In this document: one piece after another, positions 1 through 8,769 of the stretch | Numbering within the stretch: position 1 is the first letter of the stretch | How the letters are laid out: each line of letters begins with the position of its first letter | From: Ideonella aquatica | GTDB taxonomy: Bacteria; Pseudomonadota; Gammaproteobacteria; Burkholderiales; Burkholderiaceae_C | Reading direction: 5' to 3' | NCBI RefSeq assembly: GCF_018069755.1 | Contig: NZ_JAGQDE010000011.1 | Coordinates: 116,784-180,783 of the forward strand | Length of the DNA: 64,000 nt | Program-made: the position numbers and the translations under genes | The notes under the pieces: generated by a model | The model's database searches: none | The model's input: only the letters and a program-made list of their open reading frames with translations | What the model was told of the DNA's origin: nothing

Positions 1-1
1 C

Positions 2-124
2 GTCTTTGCGCTGCTGCTGGGCGGCATGGGCGTGTTGATCCTGAGCGGCGGCGACAAGTGGCTGGAGGCGCGGGTGAACAACTGGCTGCCCGAGGGCTGG
101 CTGACCTTGACCACATTGTTCTGA
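2..124 (+). CDS. C-terminal end of a CcdA-like cytochrome c biogenesis membrane protein (partial)
   Basis: An open frame enters from the left edge and stops at 122-124, giving 40 residues. It begins with a hydrophobic, glycine-rich membrane segment (ALLLGGMGVLILSGG) and continues DKWLEA...WLTLTT before the stop. From memory of the family, a last transmembrane helix followed by a short D-K-x-L-E-A and W-L-T-x-L-T-T tail is typical of beta-proteobacterial CcdA/DsbD-type proteins that pass electrons to periplasmic thiols for cytochrome c maturation. With only the tail visible the assignment is tentative. The next gene is on the opposite strand and converges on it with 15 bases between. Confidence 0.45.
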   Translation, partial: VFALLLGGMGVLILSGGDKWLEARVNNWLPEGWLTLTTLF

Positions 125-139
125 ACGCCAACCCAGTGC

Positions 140-1495
140 TCATCTGGCGGTCTTGTTGACGAAGCGGCAGGCCGAGGTGGTCTGGCCGTTCTGCTTGTCG
201 CGGTAGCAGGACAGGGCATAGGCCAGGCTCACCCGGCTGGTCTTGCCGGTCCGCACCATGCGCGGCGGCGCCGGGTGGCTGCCATCGTCGGTGGCCAGGA
301 AGGTGCCGTTGTTCATGCCCTGCACATGCTCGCGCTTCGAGAAATTGGGCCGGAACACGCCCATCCACGCCGGGAACAGCGCGCCGCCAGCGGTGATGCC
401 CGCGCGGATCTGCTGCGTGCTCAGGCCGTCAGGGTTGTTGATCTCGTCCCACTCGTAGTCGCCGTGGATCACCCCGTCGTGGGCGTTCTCAGCCACGAAG
501 GCCGGCGTGGTGATGTACTCCAGCAGCAGGCGACCGGCGTTGTTGCACAGGTGGCGGTCCGGGTAGGTGGGATAGGCGTCGCCACAGGACTGATCCACCG
601 AGATGTTCTCGGAGATCACCACGTCTGCGCTGCCCCCCGACCAGTAGGACAAGGCCTTCAGCACGTTCTGGTCCTTGACGCTCAGGTCCAGGCCGACCGC
701 GTCGCTGGAGTCGATGATGCCCCAGACCGTCGGCCCGCCTTCGATCACCGGCGGGCTTTTCAGATGGGCTGCCAACTGATCGAGGTGAGAGGCCAGGCCG
801 CCGGCGCCGGCGGATTGTCCATACAGCACTACCTCACTGCTCGCATCGTCAGGCCGGTACCTCGGATCGACCGTCACCCCACCTCCACCCGAGTCGACCT
901 TGCCTTTCTTGACGATGTCGACCACTGCCTCGGCAATGTGGGCGCCATTGAAGACGATCGGCATCTCCAGCGGCAGGCCGTTGGCATCCAGGCCGGTCAT
1001 CGTCTGCTGGCCACCACGCCCCTTCCAGGTGTCGGACGAGCAGTAGTGGACATGGATCTTGTTGAAGTGCCGGAACGGATTGGCGAGCAGCGTGAGAGGG
1101 GAGTTGCCGTCCTCGTCCAGGATGCCCTGGTGGTCGAAGTCGGACATGTTGGCCGCGCCACCGTCGCCCACCATGTTGTCGTGGCTGCCAATGGGCGGCG
1201 ATGTCCCGTCCAGATCATTCCAGCGCTCCAGGCAGGAGGCATTGCTGAAGCAGGAGCCACCGCCCTGGAAGACGATCAGCCACTTCTTGCGGTAGGCGGC
1301 CTTGGTGGTCTTGCGCACGTAGTATCGGGCCACGCTGCCATCGTTGCAGGTGGCGTTGCCATAGACCGAGGTGTCGATCGAGCGCTGTGTCGCCGGCTGC
1401 GCACCGGCCACCACACTCGGTGCGGACACCAGGCCCCACAAGGCCACCAGGGCGGTCACCAGGGCAGACGCTCTCGGGGGGCAGGACATGGGCAT
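140..1495 (-). CDS. secreted pectinacetylesterase-family (PAE/Notum-like) hydrolase
   Basis: A 451-residue protein with an N-terminal signal peptide (about residues 1-30, hydrophobic core ALVTALVALWGLV). The mature part has the PAE/Notum hallmarks: an oxyanion-type FQGGGSCFS loop, cysteines that would form disulfides (TCND, SCFSNASC), and the nucleophile elbow YGQSAGAGG around the catalytic serine. A serine alpha/beta hydrolase acting on acetylated polysaccharide or another ester outside the cytoplasm is the family expectation; the substrate cannot be read. The ATG at 1495 is chosen because GGAG lies about nine bases upstream and the signal peptide begins there; an ATG two codons later is possible. 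The frame stays open far upstream, but that part overlaps the regulator gene and has no protein-like composition. Confidence 0.8.
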   Translation of the reverse strand: MPMSCPPRASALVTALVALWGLVSAPSVVAGAQPATQRSIDTSVYGNATCNDGSVARYYVRKTTKAAYRKKWLIVFQGGGSCFSNASCLERWNDLDGTSPPIGSHDNMVGDGGAANMSDFDHQGILDEDGNSPLTLLANPFRHFNKIHVHYCSSDTWKGRGGQQTMTGLDANGLPLEMPIVFNGAHIAEAVVDIVKKGKVDSGGGGVTVDPRYRPDDASSEVVLYGQSAGAGGLASHLDQLAAHLKSPPVIEGGPTVWGIIDSSDAVGLDLSVKDQNVLKALSYWSGGSADVVISENISVDQSCGDAYPTYPDRHLCNNAGRLLLEYITTPAFVAENAHDGVIHGDYEWDEINNPDGLSTQQIRAGITAGGALFPAWMGVFRPNFSKREHVQGMNNGTFLATDDGSHPAPPRMVRTGKTSRVSLAYALSCYRDKQNGQTTSACRFVNKTAR

Positions 1496-1583
1496 GGCAG
1501 TCTCCAGCGTTGGCGGGTGGGGGAGTGCGCGGTGCGTCTCACTCCGATGGCGGCAGCCTACGACCGGCGCCGTCACAGCAGCG

Positions 1584-4500
1584 TCACACCGGTGCGGCCA
1601 GACCCAGAGCGGCGTACAGCGGATGCGCGACGTAGCTGCCCCGGTGCTCGGCGGGCAGTTGGGGCCAGACCACCTCGTCCAGCCAGCGCTGGGCCCCGTG
1701 GCGGGTGGCCTGCGCCCCGGCCGCGTCGCCGTGCGCGTCGAGGGCCTGTGCCGCCATCGCCCGCATCTCCATGCCGTTGACGGCGCCGTGCGCCGTGCCC
1801 TGCGCCAGCAGCACCAGCGCCTGGCGGGCCTGCTCGGCGGCCGGGCCGGGCTCGCTGCGGCGCAGGGCCAGCCCGGCCAGGCGGCCGTGGGCCAGCAGGG
1901 CGCCGGGCAGGAACTCGATCCGCCGGGCGTCGGCCAGCGCCTGCTCAGCCAGCGGCCCGCCCACCTCTGGCGGCAGGGCCAGGGCGGCATGCAGCTGGAC
2001 CCGCACACGCAACGAATCGGGCAGCTGCGGCCCGCAAGACGCCACGGCCTGTTCGGCGGCCTGCGCCGCCAGCGCCGGCTGGCCGGCCTGCCACCAGGCC
2101 CGCACGCGCAAGGTCAGCCGCAGGCCGCGCCGCTGCGGCAGCCACTGCTCTTCAGGCAAGCCGCTCAGCTCGGCCAGGGCCTGGTCCGGGCGGTTCACCG
2201 ACAGGCACCACTCGGCCATCTGCTCCTCGGCGGCATGGCGCAGCAGGCTGAGCGGCGCCGTCTGGCGCGCGTAGTCCAGGGTGTCGCTCAGCAGCGCCAG
2301 CGCCTCGGCGTGGCGGCCCAGACCCAGCAGGGCGTAGCTCAGGTTCAGGTCATTGGTGCGCCCCTGCAGGTTGTCGCCCAGCCGGGCCAGCGTGGCGCGG
2401 GCCTGCTGGGCGATCGCCACGGCATCCCGCGCCCGCCCCACATGGACATACTGGCCGACGAGATTGCATTGCGCGCTGGCGGCGTCGGCCACATGGCCGA
2501 TGCGCTGGGCGATCGCAATCTGCCGCTCCACCGCCTGCGAGGCAAGCGCCATCCGGCCTGCGTAGTGGCGCACCACGCCCAGGTGTCCCCACAGCTCGCA
2601 GGCCAGACGGGGGTCGGCCACGCCATCGAAGCGCGGCCACAGCGGCTCGACCGTGTCCACGGCCTGACCCGCCTGGCCGCCCAAGGCCTGCGCCACCGCC
2701 AGCGCGAGCTGGGCGCGCAGGTGCAGGTCGCTGTCCGGCGAGCTGCAGGCCATGGCCTGGCGAGCCAGCTCGATCGCCGGGCTCACCTCTCCCGCCCACA
2801 CGGCCACCATGCTGCGCTCCATCGCCCAGGGCGCCAGGCCACCCAGCGCCTGCGCGGCGTCGCCCAAGGTGTCCAGCCAGAGCCGCACGGCCGCCAGGCC
2901 CTCGCAGACCATGCACAGCGGCACCGCCAGCAGACGGGTGTCAAAGGCGCGCTGGGCCTGCCCGGCCTGGTCGAACCAGTCGGCGGCCTGGCGCAAGTGG
3001 GCCAGCTGCGCATCGCGTTGCCCCCGCTGCTCGGCCGACTGTGCCGCCTGCAGCCCCGCCTGCGCCGCGGCCGACCACGCGCCGGCACAGGCATGGTGCC
3101 GGGCGATGCGCTCGAACGGCGCGCCCAGGCGACTCAGGCTGCCCGCCACCTGGCCGTGCAGCGGTGGTCTGAGGGCCTGCGGCAGGCCCCGCAGCAGGGC
3201 GTCCAGCATCGACTCGTGGGTGATCTGGCCGCCGCGCAGGATCTGCGCCGCCTCCAGCTCGGCCCAGGGCTGCGCCAGCGCCAGCAGGGCACAGCCCAGC
3301 ACATCGGCCGCCACCTCGGCCTGGAAGTCGGCGCCAGCAACTGCTGCCACGCGGGCCAGCTGCAGCGCCGCCGGGCTGAGGGTGCCCAGCCGGCGCTCAA
3401 GCAGCACTTCCACCGAGTCCGGCAGGCGCACGTCGCCCTGCGGCGCGCCCCGCAACAACCAGTCCTTGAGCATCTCCAGCGCGAACAGCGGGTTGCCGCC
3501 CCAATGCCGCGACAGGGGCTCGATCAGCATGGCCTGGTCGCCGTGTGGCAGGTCAAGGCTGTGCACCAGCTCGACCAGCGCGCCCTCGTCCAGGGCTTGC
3601 AGCCGCAGCGGCACCGCCCGCTGCGAGTCAGTAAGCACCGCGCCCAGCCAGCGGCTCAGCGGCGCCGGCGCCGTGGCCTCGCGCGCCGCCAGGCCCAGGC
3701 GCGGCAGGGGCCGACTGAGCCAGCGCCGCAGCAGTTGCAGCGAGGCCGCGTCGGCGTGCTGCAGGTCGTCGATCAGCAGGCCATGCAGCCCGCCGGCCAC
3801 GGCCTGGTCCAGCCACTGCTCGGCCGCAGCGGCCAGCAGCTTGTCGTGACCCGGGCCCTCGGGCGCCGGCCCCCACTCGGGGATCAGACGGGCCAGCTCA
3901 TGCACCGGGTCGGGGGGACGCAGCGCCGGGCAAGCCATCACGACCCGTATCAAGGACACCAGCACGGCGTAGGGCACGCCCTCGTCGCCGGGACGGGCCG
4001 CGACCGCAGCAACACCGGGCGGGCAGGCCAGGCCATGGTCCGCCAGCAGCCGGGACTTGCCCAGTCCCGCGTCGCCCAGCAGCACAAAGGCCTGGCCGCT
4101 CTGCCAGGCCAGGTGCATGCGGGCGCACTCGTCGGCGCGACCGACCAGCCGCGGCGGGCGCAGCAGGCTGGGCGGCAGCGACCGCCGTTGCGGTGGCGGC
4201 TCGACACGCTCGACCTGGGCCAGCAAGGCCAGCGTCTCGGCGCCCGGGCGCAGGCCCAGCTCGGCGCGCAGCACCTGCTCGCAGCGCTCGAAGGCAGCCA
4301 CGGCTGCGGCGCGGTCGCCGCGCAGGTAGTGCGCCTGCATCAGACGGCGCCAGGCGTGCTCGTGCAGACTGTCCAGGCCCAGGGCACGCTCGATCAGCCC
4401 GATCGCCCCGGCCAGCTCTCCCCGCTCGCTCATCCGGGCGGCTCGCCCCAGCAGGCGGTCGATCTGTCGCCCCCGCCATTGCAGGCGGGCCTGCTGGACC

Positions 4501-4883
4501 CAGGCCTCCAGCAGCTCAGACTCGGCGCTGAAGTCCAGCGCCGCCAGCAGTTCGGGCGTGTCAACGGCCTCGTCGTCCAGATCGACGCTGGCGTCCTCGG
4601 CCAGGCGCAGCGGTCCAGCCAGGCCGATCAGGTCGCCGCCGACCTCCTGGCGCAGGCGGAACAGCCGCTGGCGCAGATTGGCCTGGGCCCGGGCCTGTGC
4701 CACGTCCGGCCACAGCAGCGCAGCCATGTGCTCGCGCGGCTGCTCGCCCAGCAGCGCCAGGCGGGCCAGCAGCGCGGCGTCCTTGCGCTGCAGTGTCTGC
4801 CAGTCGCCCTCAGCGGTGCGCCAGGCGGGCGTGCCCAGCAGGCGCAGATGCCAGCGGGGGGTGGGCGGCCGCGTCGCACACAT
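1584..4883 (-). CDS. BTAD-domain transcriptional activator with AAA/NTPase and TPR-like region
   Basis: A 1099-residue cytoplasmic regulator. Residues 10-105 resemble the OmpR-like winged helix of SARP/BTAD proteins, and residues 110-225 form the helical bacterial transcriptional activation domain. An NTPase domain follows, with a Walker A GDAGLGKS at 270-277 and a Walker B LLIDDLQHAD near 369-378. The C-terminal 500 residues are Ala/Leu-rich helical repeats of TPR type. By family this is a large signal-integrating activator (as in MalT/AfsR-like STAND proteins); the ligand is unknown. It starts 12 bases after egtD with no clear ribosome site of its own, so it is probably translated from the gpx-egtD message and may control it. 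Confidence 0.85.
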   Translation of the reverse strand: MCATRPPTPRWHLRLLGTPAWRTAEGDWQTLQRKDAALLARLALLGEQPREHMAALLWPDVAQARAQANLRQRLFRLRQEVGGDLIGLAGPLRLAEDASVDLDDEAVDTPELLAALDFSAESELLEAWVQQARLQWRGRQIDRLLGRAARMSERGELAGAIGLIERALGLDSLHEHAWRRLMQAHYLRGDRAAAVAAFERCEQVLRAELGLRPGAETLALLAQVERVEPPPQRRSLPPSLLRPPRLVGRADECARMHLAWQSGQAFVLLGDAGLGKSRLLADHGLACPPGVAAVAARPGDEGVPYAVLVSLIRVVMACPALRPPDPVHELARLIPEWGPAPEGPGHDKLLAAAAEQWLDQAVAGGLHGLLIDDLQHADAASLQLLRRWLSRPLPRLGLAAREATAPAPLSRWLGAVLTDSQRAVPLRLQALDEGALVELVHSLDLPHGDQAMLIEPLSRHWGGNPLFALEMLKDWLLRGAPQGDVRLPDSVEVLLERRLGTLSPAALQLARVAAVAGADFQAEVAADVLGCALLALAQPWAELEAAQILRGGQITHESMLDALLRGLPQALRPPLHGQVAGSLSRLGAPFERIARHHACAGAWSAAAQAGLQAAQSAEQRGQRDAQLAHLRQAADWFDQAGQAQRAFDTRLLAVPLCMVCEGLAAVRLWLDTLGDAAQALGGLAPWAMERSMVAVWAGEVSPAIELARQAMACSSPDSDLHLRAQLALAVAQALGGQAGQAVDTVEPLWPRFDGVADPRLACELWGHLGVVRHYAGRMALASQAVERQIAIAQRIGHVADAASAQCNLVGQYVHVGRARDAVAIAQQARATLARLGDNLQGRTNDLNLSYALLGLGRHAEALALLSDTLDYARQTAPLSLLRHAAEEQMAEWCLSVNRPDQALAELSGLPEEQWLPQRRGLRLTLRVRAWWQAGQPALAAQAAEQAVASCGPQLPDSLRVRVQLHAALALPPEVGGPLAEQALADARRIEFLPGALLAHGRLAGLALRRSEPGPAAEQARQALVLLAQGTAHGAVNGMEMRAMAAQALDAHGDAAGAQATRHGAQRWLDEVVWPQLPAEHRGSYVAHPLYAALGLAAPV

Positions 4884-4895
4884 GGGCGTGGGCGA

Positions 4896-5861
4896 TCACG
4901 CCGCCAGCATCACCGAGAACCCGCCCGCGTCATCGCTCCAGTGCTGGCAGTCGCGGTAGCCGGCCTCATGCAGCAGCGCCTCGAAGGCTTCGGGCGTCCA
5001 CTTGTAGGCATGCTCGGTCAGCAGGCGATCGCCGGCCATGAAGTGGCGCTCGCCGCCGGGCCAGTGCACGGCGGTGGCGTGGCGAGCCTCAAGGTGCATC
5101 TCGATGCGCGAGGCTGCCACGTCGAAGAACGCGATGTGGCGCCAGTCGGCCGGCCGGAAGTCGCTGCCCAGCACGCGGTTCAGGTGGCGCAGCAGATTCA
5201 GGTTGAAGGCCGCGGTCACGCCCAGCGCGTCGTCGTAGGCGGCGTTCAACACGGCCGCCGGCTTGACGCGGTCAACGCCGATCAGCAGCGCCCCGCCCTG
5301 GCTGAGCGCACGCGCCTCGCGCAGCAGGCGCAGCGCCTGCGCGGGTGCGAAGTTGCCGATGCTGGAGCCGGGGTAGAAGACCAGCGACGGCCCGACATCG
5401 GTGCCCAGCGCCTCGGGCGGCAGCGCCAGTCGGGCCGAGAAATCCAGGCCCACGCCCACCAGCGCCAGCGCCGGGTGGGCCGGCTGCAGCGCCCACAGCG
5501 CCTCGCGCAGGTAGTCGACCGAGATGTCCAGCGCCACATAGCGCCGCGGCCGCAGCATCCCGAACAGCGACGCGGCCTTGCGGCAGCTGCCGGCGCCGGG
5601 CTCGACCAGCACCGGCCGCGGGCCCAGCCGCGCATGCACCGCCGCCGCGATCGCGGCGCCGTGGCGCTCGAAGATCGCCGCCTCGGTGCGGGTGAGGTAG
5701 TACTCGTCCAGCGCGGTGATCGCCTCGAAGAGGCGCGAGCCCAGCGCGTCGTAGAAGAACTTGGGCGACACCGCAGCGGGCTGCGCCAGCAGGCCTAGCG
5801 CCGCCTCGCGCGCCAGCGCTGCGGGGTCGATCTGGTGCAGGTCCAGAAACAGCGGGCTCAT
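4896..5861 (-). CDS. egtD: EgtD-family L-histidine N-alpha-methyltransferase
   Basis: A 321-residue protein, the usual EgtD length. It belongs to the histidine-specific SAM methyltransferase family that makes hercynine, the first step of ergothioneine biosynthesis. Visible family signatures are the N-terminal FYDALGSRLF and EYYLTRTE segments (residues 36-60, substrate side), the SAM loop VEPGAGSCRKA (86-96), the acidic LDIS (111-114), FYPGSSIGNF, the histidine-site stretch GVTAAFNLN and the C-terminal HAYKWTPEAF. The start at 5861 has AGGGAC about ten bases upstream. It lies 23 bases after gpx and 12 before the BTAD regulator. The usual partner, the sulfoxide synthase EgtB, is not next to it, so an alternative substrate or a distant egtB is possible. 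Confidence 0.88.
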   Translation of the reverse strand: MSPLFLDLHQIDPAALAREAALGLLAQPAAVSPKFFYDALGSRLFEAITALDEYYLTRTEAAIFERHGAAIAAAVHARLGPRPVLVEPGAGSCRKAASLFGMLRPRRYVALDISVDYLREALWALQPAHPALALVGVGLDFSARLALPPEALGTDVGPSLVFYPGSSIGNFAPAQALRLLREARALSQGGALLIGVDRVKPAAVLNAAYDDALGVTAAFNLNLLRHLNRVLGSDFRPADWRHIAFFDVAASRIEMHLEARHATAVHWPGGERHFMAGDRLLTEHAYKWTPEAFEALLHEAGYRDCQHWSDDAGGFSVMLAA

Positions 5862-5884
5862 CGCAGCGCTGTCCCTGGGCCGGC

Positions 5885-6364
5885 TCAGAGCGCCGCTTCG
5901 ATGTCGGCGGCGATCTTCTCGGGCGTGTCCTGCGGTGCGTAGCGGCCCAGCACTGCGCCGTCGCGGCCGATCAGGAACTTGGTGAAGTTCCACTTGATGG
6001 CCTCGCTGCCCAGCAGGCCCGGCTTGGCCTTCTTCAGGTACTGCCACAGCGGGTGCGCGCCACTGCCGTTAACCTCGACCTTGGCCATCATCGGGAAGCT
6101 GACGCCGTAGTTCAGCTCACAGAACGACGAGATCTCGTCATTGCTGCCCGGGTCCTGGCCGCCGAACTCGTTGCTGGGGAAGCCCAGCACCGTCAGGCCA
6201 CGCTCGCCATAGCGCTCCCACAGGGTCTGCAGACCCTTGAACTGCGGCGTGAAGCCACAGGCGCTGGCGGTGTTGACGATCAGCAGCACGCGGCCGCGGT
6301 AGTCGGCCAGCTTCACCGGCTTGCCGTTGATGTCGGTGGCGTCGAAGTCGTAGAGGCTGGGCAT
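5885..6364 (-). CDS. glutathione peroxidase (Cys-type, thioredoxin fold)
   Basis: A 159-residue cytoplasmic peroxidase. The catalytic Cys36 lies in NTASACGFTPQ, Gln70 in NEFGGQ, and Trp125-Asn126 in KWNFTKF, completing the Cys-Gln-Trp-Asn tetrad. Cys82 in SSFCELNYG is the expected resolving cysteine, so the enzyme may use thioredoxin rather than glutathione, as many bacterial members do. It reduces hydrogen and organic peroxides. It is the first gene of a minus-strand group with egtD and the BTAD regulator. A possible -10 TAAGAT lies about 35 bases upstream near 6405-6410. The active residue is encoded as cysteine, not selenocysteine. Confidence 0.92.
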   Translation of the reverse strand: MPSLYDFDATDINGKPVKLADYRGRVLLIVNTASACGFTPQFKGLQTLWERYGERGLTVLGFPSNEFGGQDPGSNDEISSFCELNYGVSFPMMAKVEVNGSGAHPLWQYLKKAKPGLLGSEAIKWNFTKFLIGRDGAVLGRYAPQDTPEKIAADIEAAL

Positions 6365-6452
6365 GGCAGTGGGGCGACGGGCAGCGCGGGGGAAGGGGCC
6401 CTGATCTTAGTGCGCCCCTTGAAACCCACGCTGCACAGCAGGGCAGCCGCCC

Positions 6453-8684
6453 TCAGCGGAAGCCGACGATGCCGCTGGCCGTACAGGTCAGGACCATGCC
6501 GTTGCCCAGCACCGCCGTGCGGCGGCCGGTGCCTTCGCCGTAGTTCAGGCTCTCGAACAGCACGGTGCTGTCCCGGTCGGAGCGGCGCAGCACGCCGCCC
6601 GAGCCGAACCAGAAGCCCTGGCGGTCCAGGTCGGTGAAGCCGACGATCGGACCGGCCACCGGCTGCCGCTGCGCCTTGATGCGCAGACCGCCATCGCCGT
6701 AGCCCAGGCGGGACAGCACCCCCGTGGCATCCGCCAGCAACAGGCGGCGCTTGGCGTCCTGGCCCAGGTAGGTGCCGTCCGCGGGCAGGATGCTCTGCGG
6801 GCTGTGGGTGGCGCCGTCGAACACATAGGTCCCGGCACCCGGCACCATGGTGGCAATCTCCAGCGTGCCGTTGCCGTCCAGGTCGGCCACGACCAGGCCG
6901 CTGACGCCACTCCAGCCGCCCGGCATGTGGATGGTGTGCCACTTCTGGGCGCCGGTGGCCATGTCGTAGGCATAAATGAAGGTGCCTTCCGACCCGCTGT
7001 GCGCCACGCCATTGCCCACCAGCACCTCGGCCACGCCGTCGCCATCGACATCGGCCACCTCGACCGCCGTGAACGGCGAGCCCGAAGGCCGGCTGGCGTT
7101 CTGCCAGATGCGGGTCAGCGCGCCCTTCTTGCCCATGCTGTAGGCCTCGACCACGCCGTCGTACAGGTAGTCGGCCGCCACCACGATGTCCAGCCGGCCG
7201 TCACCGTTGACATCGCGCAGTTTGAGGTCGTTCAGGCCCACCCAGGACAGGCCGTTGGCGATGGGATCGGACAGTGCCTTCAGGCGCAGCGTCTTGCCGT
7301 CGAGCACGATGATGCGGCCCGAGGAGTAGCCGGCATCGGACTCGGACGAGGCCATCACCACCTCAGGCTCGCCGTCGCCGTCGACATCGCCCAGCTCGGG
7401 ACCGATGAAGGGGCCGCTCAGGTCGGGGTTCTCCCAGACGATGCGGCGCTGCGCCCAGTCGGCCACATAGAGGTGGTCGGGGCCGCTGCTGGTGGCACCG
7501 GCGCCGAACAGGATCTCGGGGCTGCCGTCGCGCGCCAGATCGACCAGCGCGATCTGCGTGACGCCGTGCTCGGGGTTGTCGATGCGGCCCTTCTCGGTGC
7601 CGGTAGCGGGGTCCAGCACATGCACCGCGCCCCACTGGCCGTCGCCGTAGAGCAGGTCCTGCACGCCGTCGCCGTCAATATCGGACATCGTCAGCGCGCC
7701 GATGTCCAGGTCGGTGCGGATCGACCACTTGGGCAGTTGGCGGTCGACGTCGTAGGCCCAGATCCAGTACCAGCTGTCGGCACTGATCAGCTCCTGGCGA
7801 CCGTCGCCATCCACATCGGCCAGCGCCAACCGGGCGCCGAAGCCCTGGCCGCGGTACCACTGCACGCGGTGGGTCGCGCTGTCGATCACGCGGCCGGAGG
7901 TGGTGGCGATCTCGGGGGCCGCATCGTCGTCCATCTGCCCGACGACAATCGAGCCGCCGCCGACAGCGGCCAGCGACCACAGCACCGTGGCGTCGCGGTG
8001 CACCACCAACTGATCATCCAGGCAGACCGAGATCTGCTCGGGCACGCCGTCGGCATCCAGGTCGGCCTGGGTGAAGTCCCGCAGACCGCCGCGGCTGGCG
8101 CAGGGCCCGTTGGTCGACGACAGCAGCGCCTTGCTGGCCTGGTCATAAGCCAGTTGCTGGCCGTCCTGCAGCGCCACCAGCACGCGGCGCGGCAGGCCAC
8201 CGGCCGGCTCGGCCACCATCAGGCGCACGATCGAGCTGGGGTAGACGGGTGAGCTGAAGAAAGGGCTCAGGCTGGTGGCCCGGCTGGTGACCTTGGCCTT
8301 CAGCGCATGCCACACCGCGCTGCTGCCAAAGCCCCCCCGGGCGGCAGTGACGTAGACCTCGGTGTCGCCGCCGTTGTCGGCCGAGACGATGCCGTTCTGG
8401 CCGATGCCCGAGCCCAGTGCCGACCAGGCCCACTGCGCCGCCTGGCCCGACGGATCCGAGGCGGCCTTGGCCGGGGCCAGTGGCACCGCGCCCTGGCGCC
8501 AGCTGCGCGGGCCGTAGGTGAGGCGGCGGCCATCGGCGCGCTTGAGCGGCTGGCCGGCGGCGTTCACCGGCGCCGGGCGCACCGTGGGCAGCGCGCGGCC
8601 ATCCTGCAGCCGGGGGGCCGCCTGCGCCGACAGCACCAGCACGCTGGCGACGGCGCACAGCCCGCCCAGAAGACTTTTGTTCAT
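6453..8684 (-). CDS. secreted FG-GAP/VCBS repeat beta-propeller protein (paralog A)
   Basis: A 743-residue exported protein. The ATG at 8684 has GGGAG upstream and opens a clear signal peptide ending at SAQAA. The rest is built of roughly nine or ten FG-GAP blades, recognised by calcium-binding D-x-D-x-D-G loops such as DVDGDGRQE, DIDGDGVQD, DVNGDGRLD, DVDGDGVAE and DLDGNGTLE. Such proteins fold as seven- or eight-bladed propellers and often serve as surface or secreted binding modules; no enzymatic motif is visible. It is clearly paralogous to the next upstream gene along its length (shared AEPAGGLPRR, YDQASK and NGPC segments), so the pair arose by tandem duplication. Confidence 0.85.
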   Translation of the reverse strand: MNKSLLGGLCAVASVLVLSAQAAPRLQDGRALPTVRPAPVNAAGQPLKRADGRRLTYGPRSWRQGAVPLAPAKAASDPSGQAAQWAWSALGSGIGQNGIVSADNGGDTEVYVTAARGGFGSSAVWHALKAKVTSRATSLSPFFSSPVYPSSIVRLMVAEPAGGLPRRVLVALQDGQQLAYDQASKALLSSTNGPCASRGGLRDFTQADLDADGVPEQISVCLDDQLVVHRDATVLWSLAAVGGGSIVVGQMDDDAAPEIATTSGRVIDSATHRVQWYRGQGFGARLALADVDGDGRQELISADSWYWIWAYDVDRQLPKWSIRTDLDIGALTMSDIDGDGVQDLLYGDGQWGAVHVLDPATGTEKGRIDNPEHGVTQIALVDLARDGSPEILFGAGATSSGPDHLYVADWAQRRIVWENPDLSGPFIGPELGDVDGDGEPEVVMASSESDAGYSSGRIIVLDGKTLRLKALSDPIANGLSWVGLNDLKLRDVNGDGRLDIVVAADYLYDGVVEAYSMGKKGALTRIWQNASRPSGSPFTAVEVADVDGDGVAEVLVGNGVAHSGSEGTFIYAYDMATGAQKWHTIHMPGGWSGVSGLVVADLDGNGTLEIATMVPGAGTYVFDGATHSPQSILPADGTYLGQDAKRRLLLADATGVLSRLGYGDGGLRIKAQRQPVAGPIVGFTDLDRQGFWFGSGGVLRRSDRDSTVLFESLNYGEGTGRRTAVLGNGMVLTCTASGIVGFR

Positions 8685-8769
8685 CGTGTTCACTCCCTGA
8701 CTCGTGAGCATGATTATCGATGCAGACGCCGACACCGCGGAGCCAGCGCTTTCCCTCATCGACCCTCGG

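Noticed and set aside
1371..5798. Very long open frame on the plus strand across the regulator and egtD genes
   Set aside because: It is antisense to two well supported genes and its protein is Arg/Gln/Ala-rich without domain structure, as expected from high third-position GC.
5885..6364. Selenoprotein form of glutathione peroxidase
   Set aside because: The active-site codon encodes Cys36, and there is no in-frame UGA.
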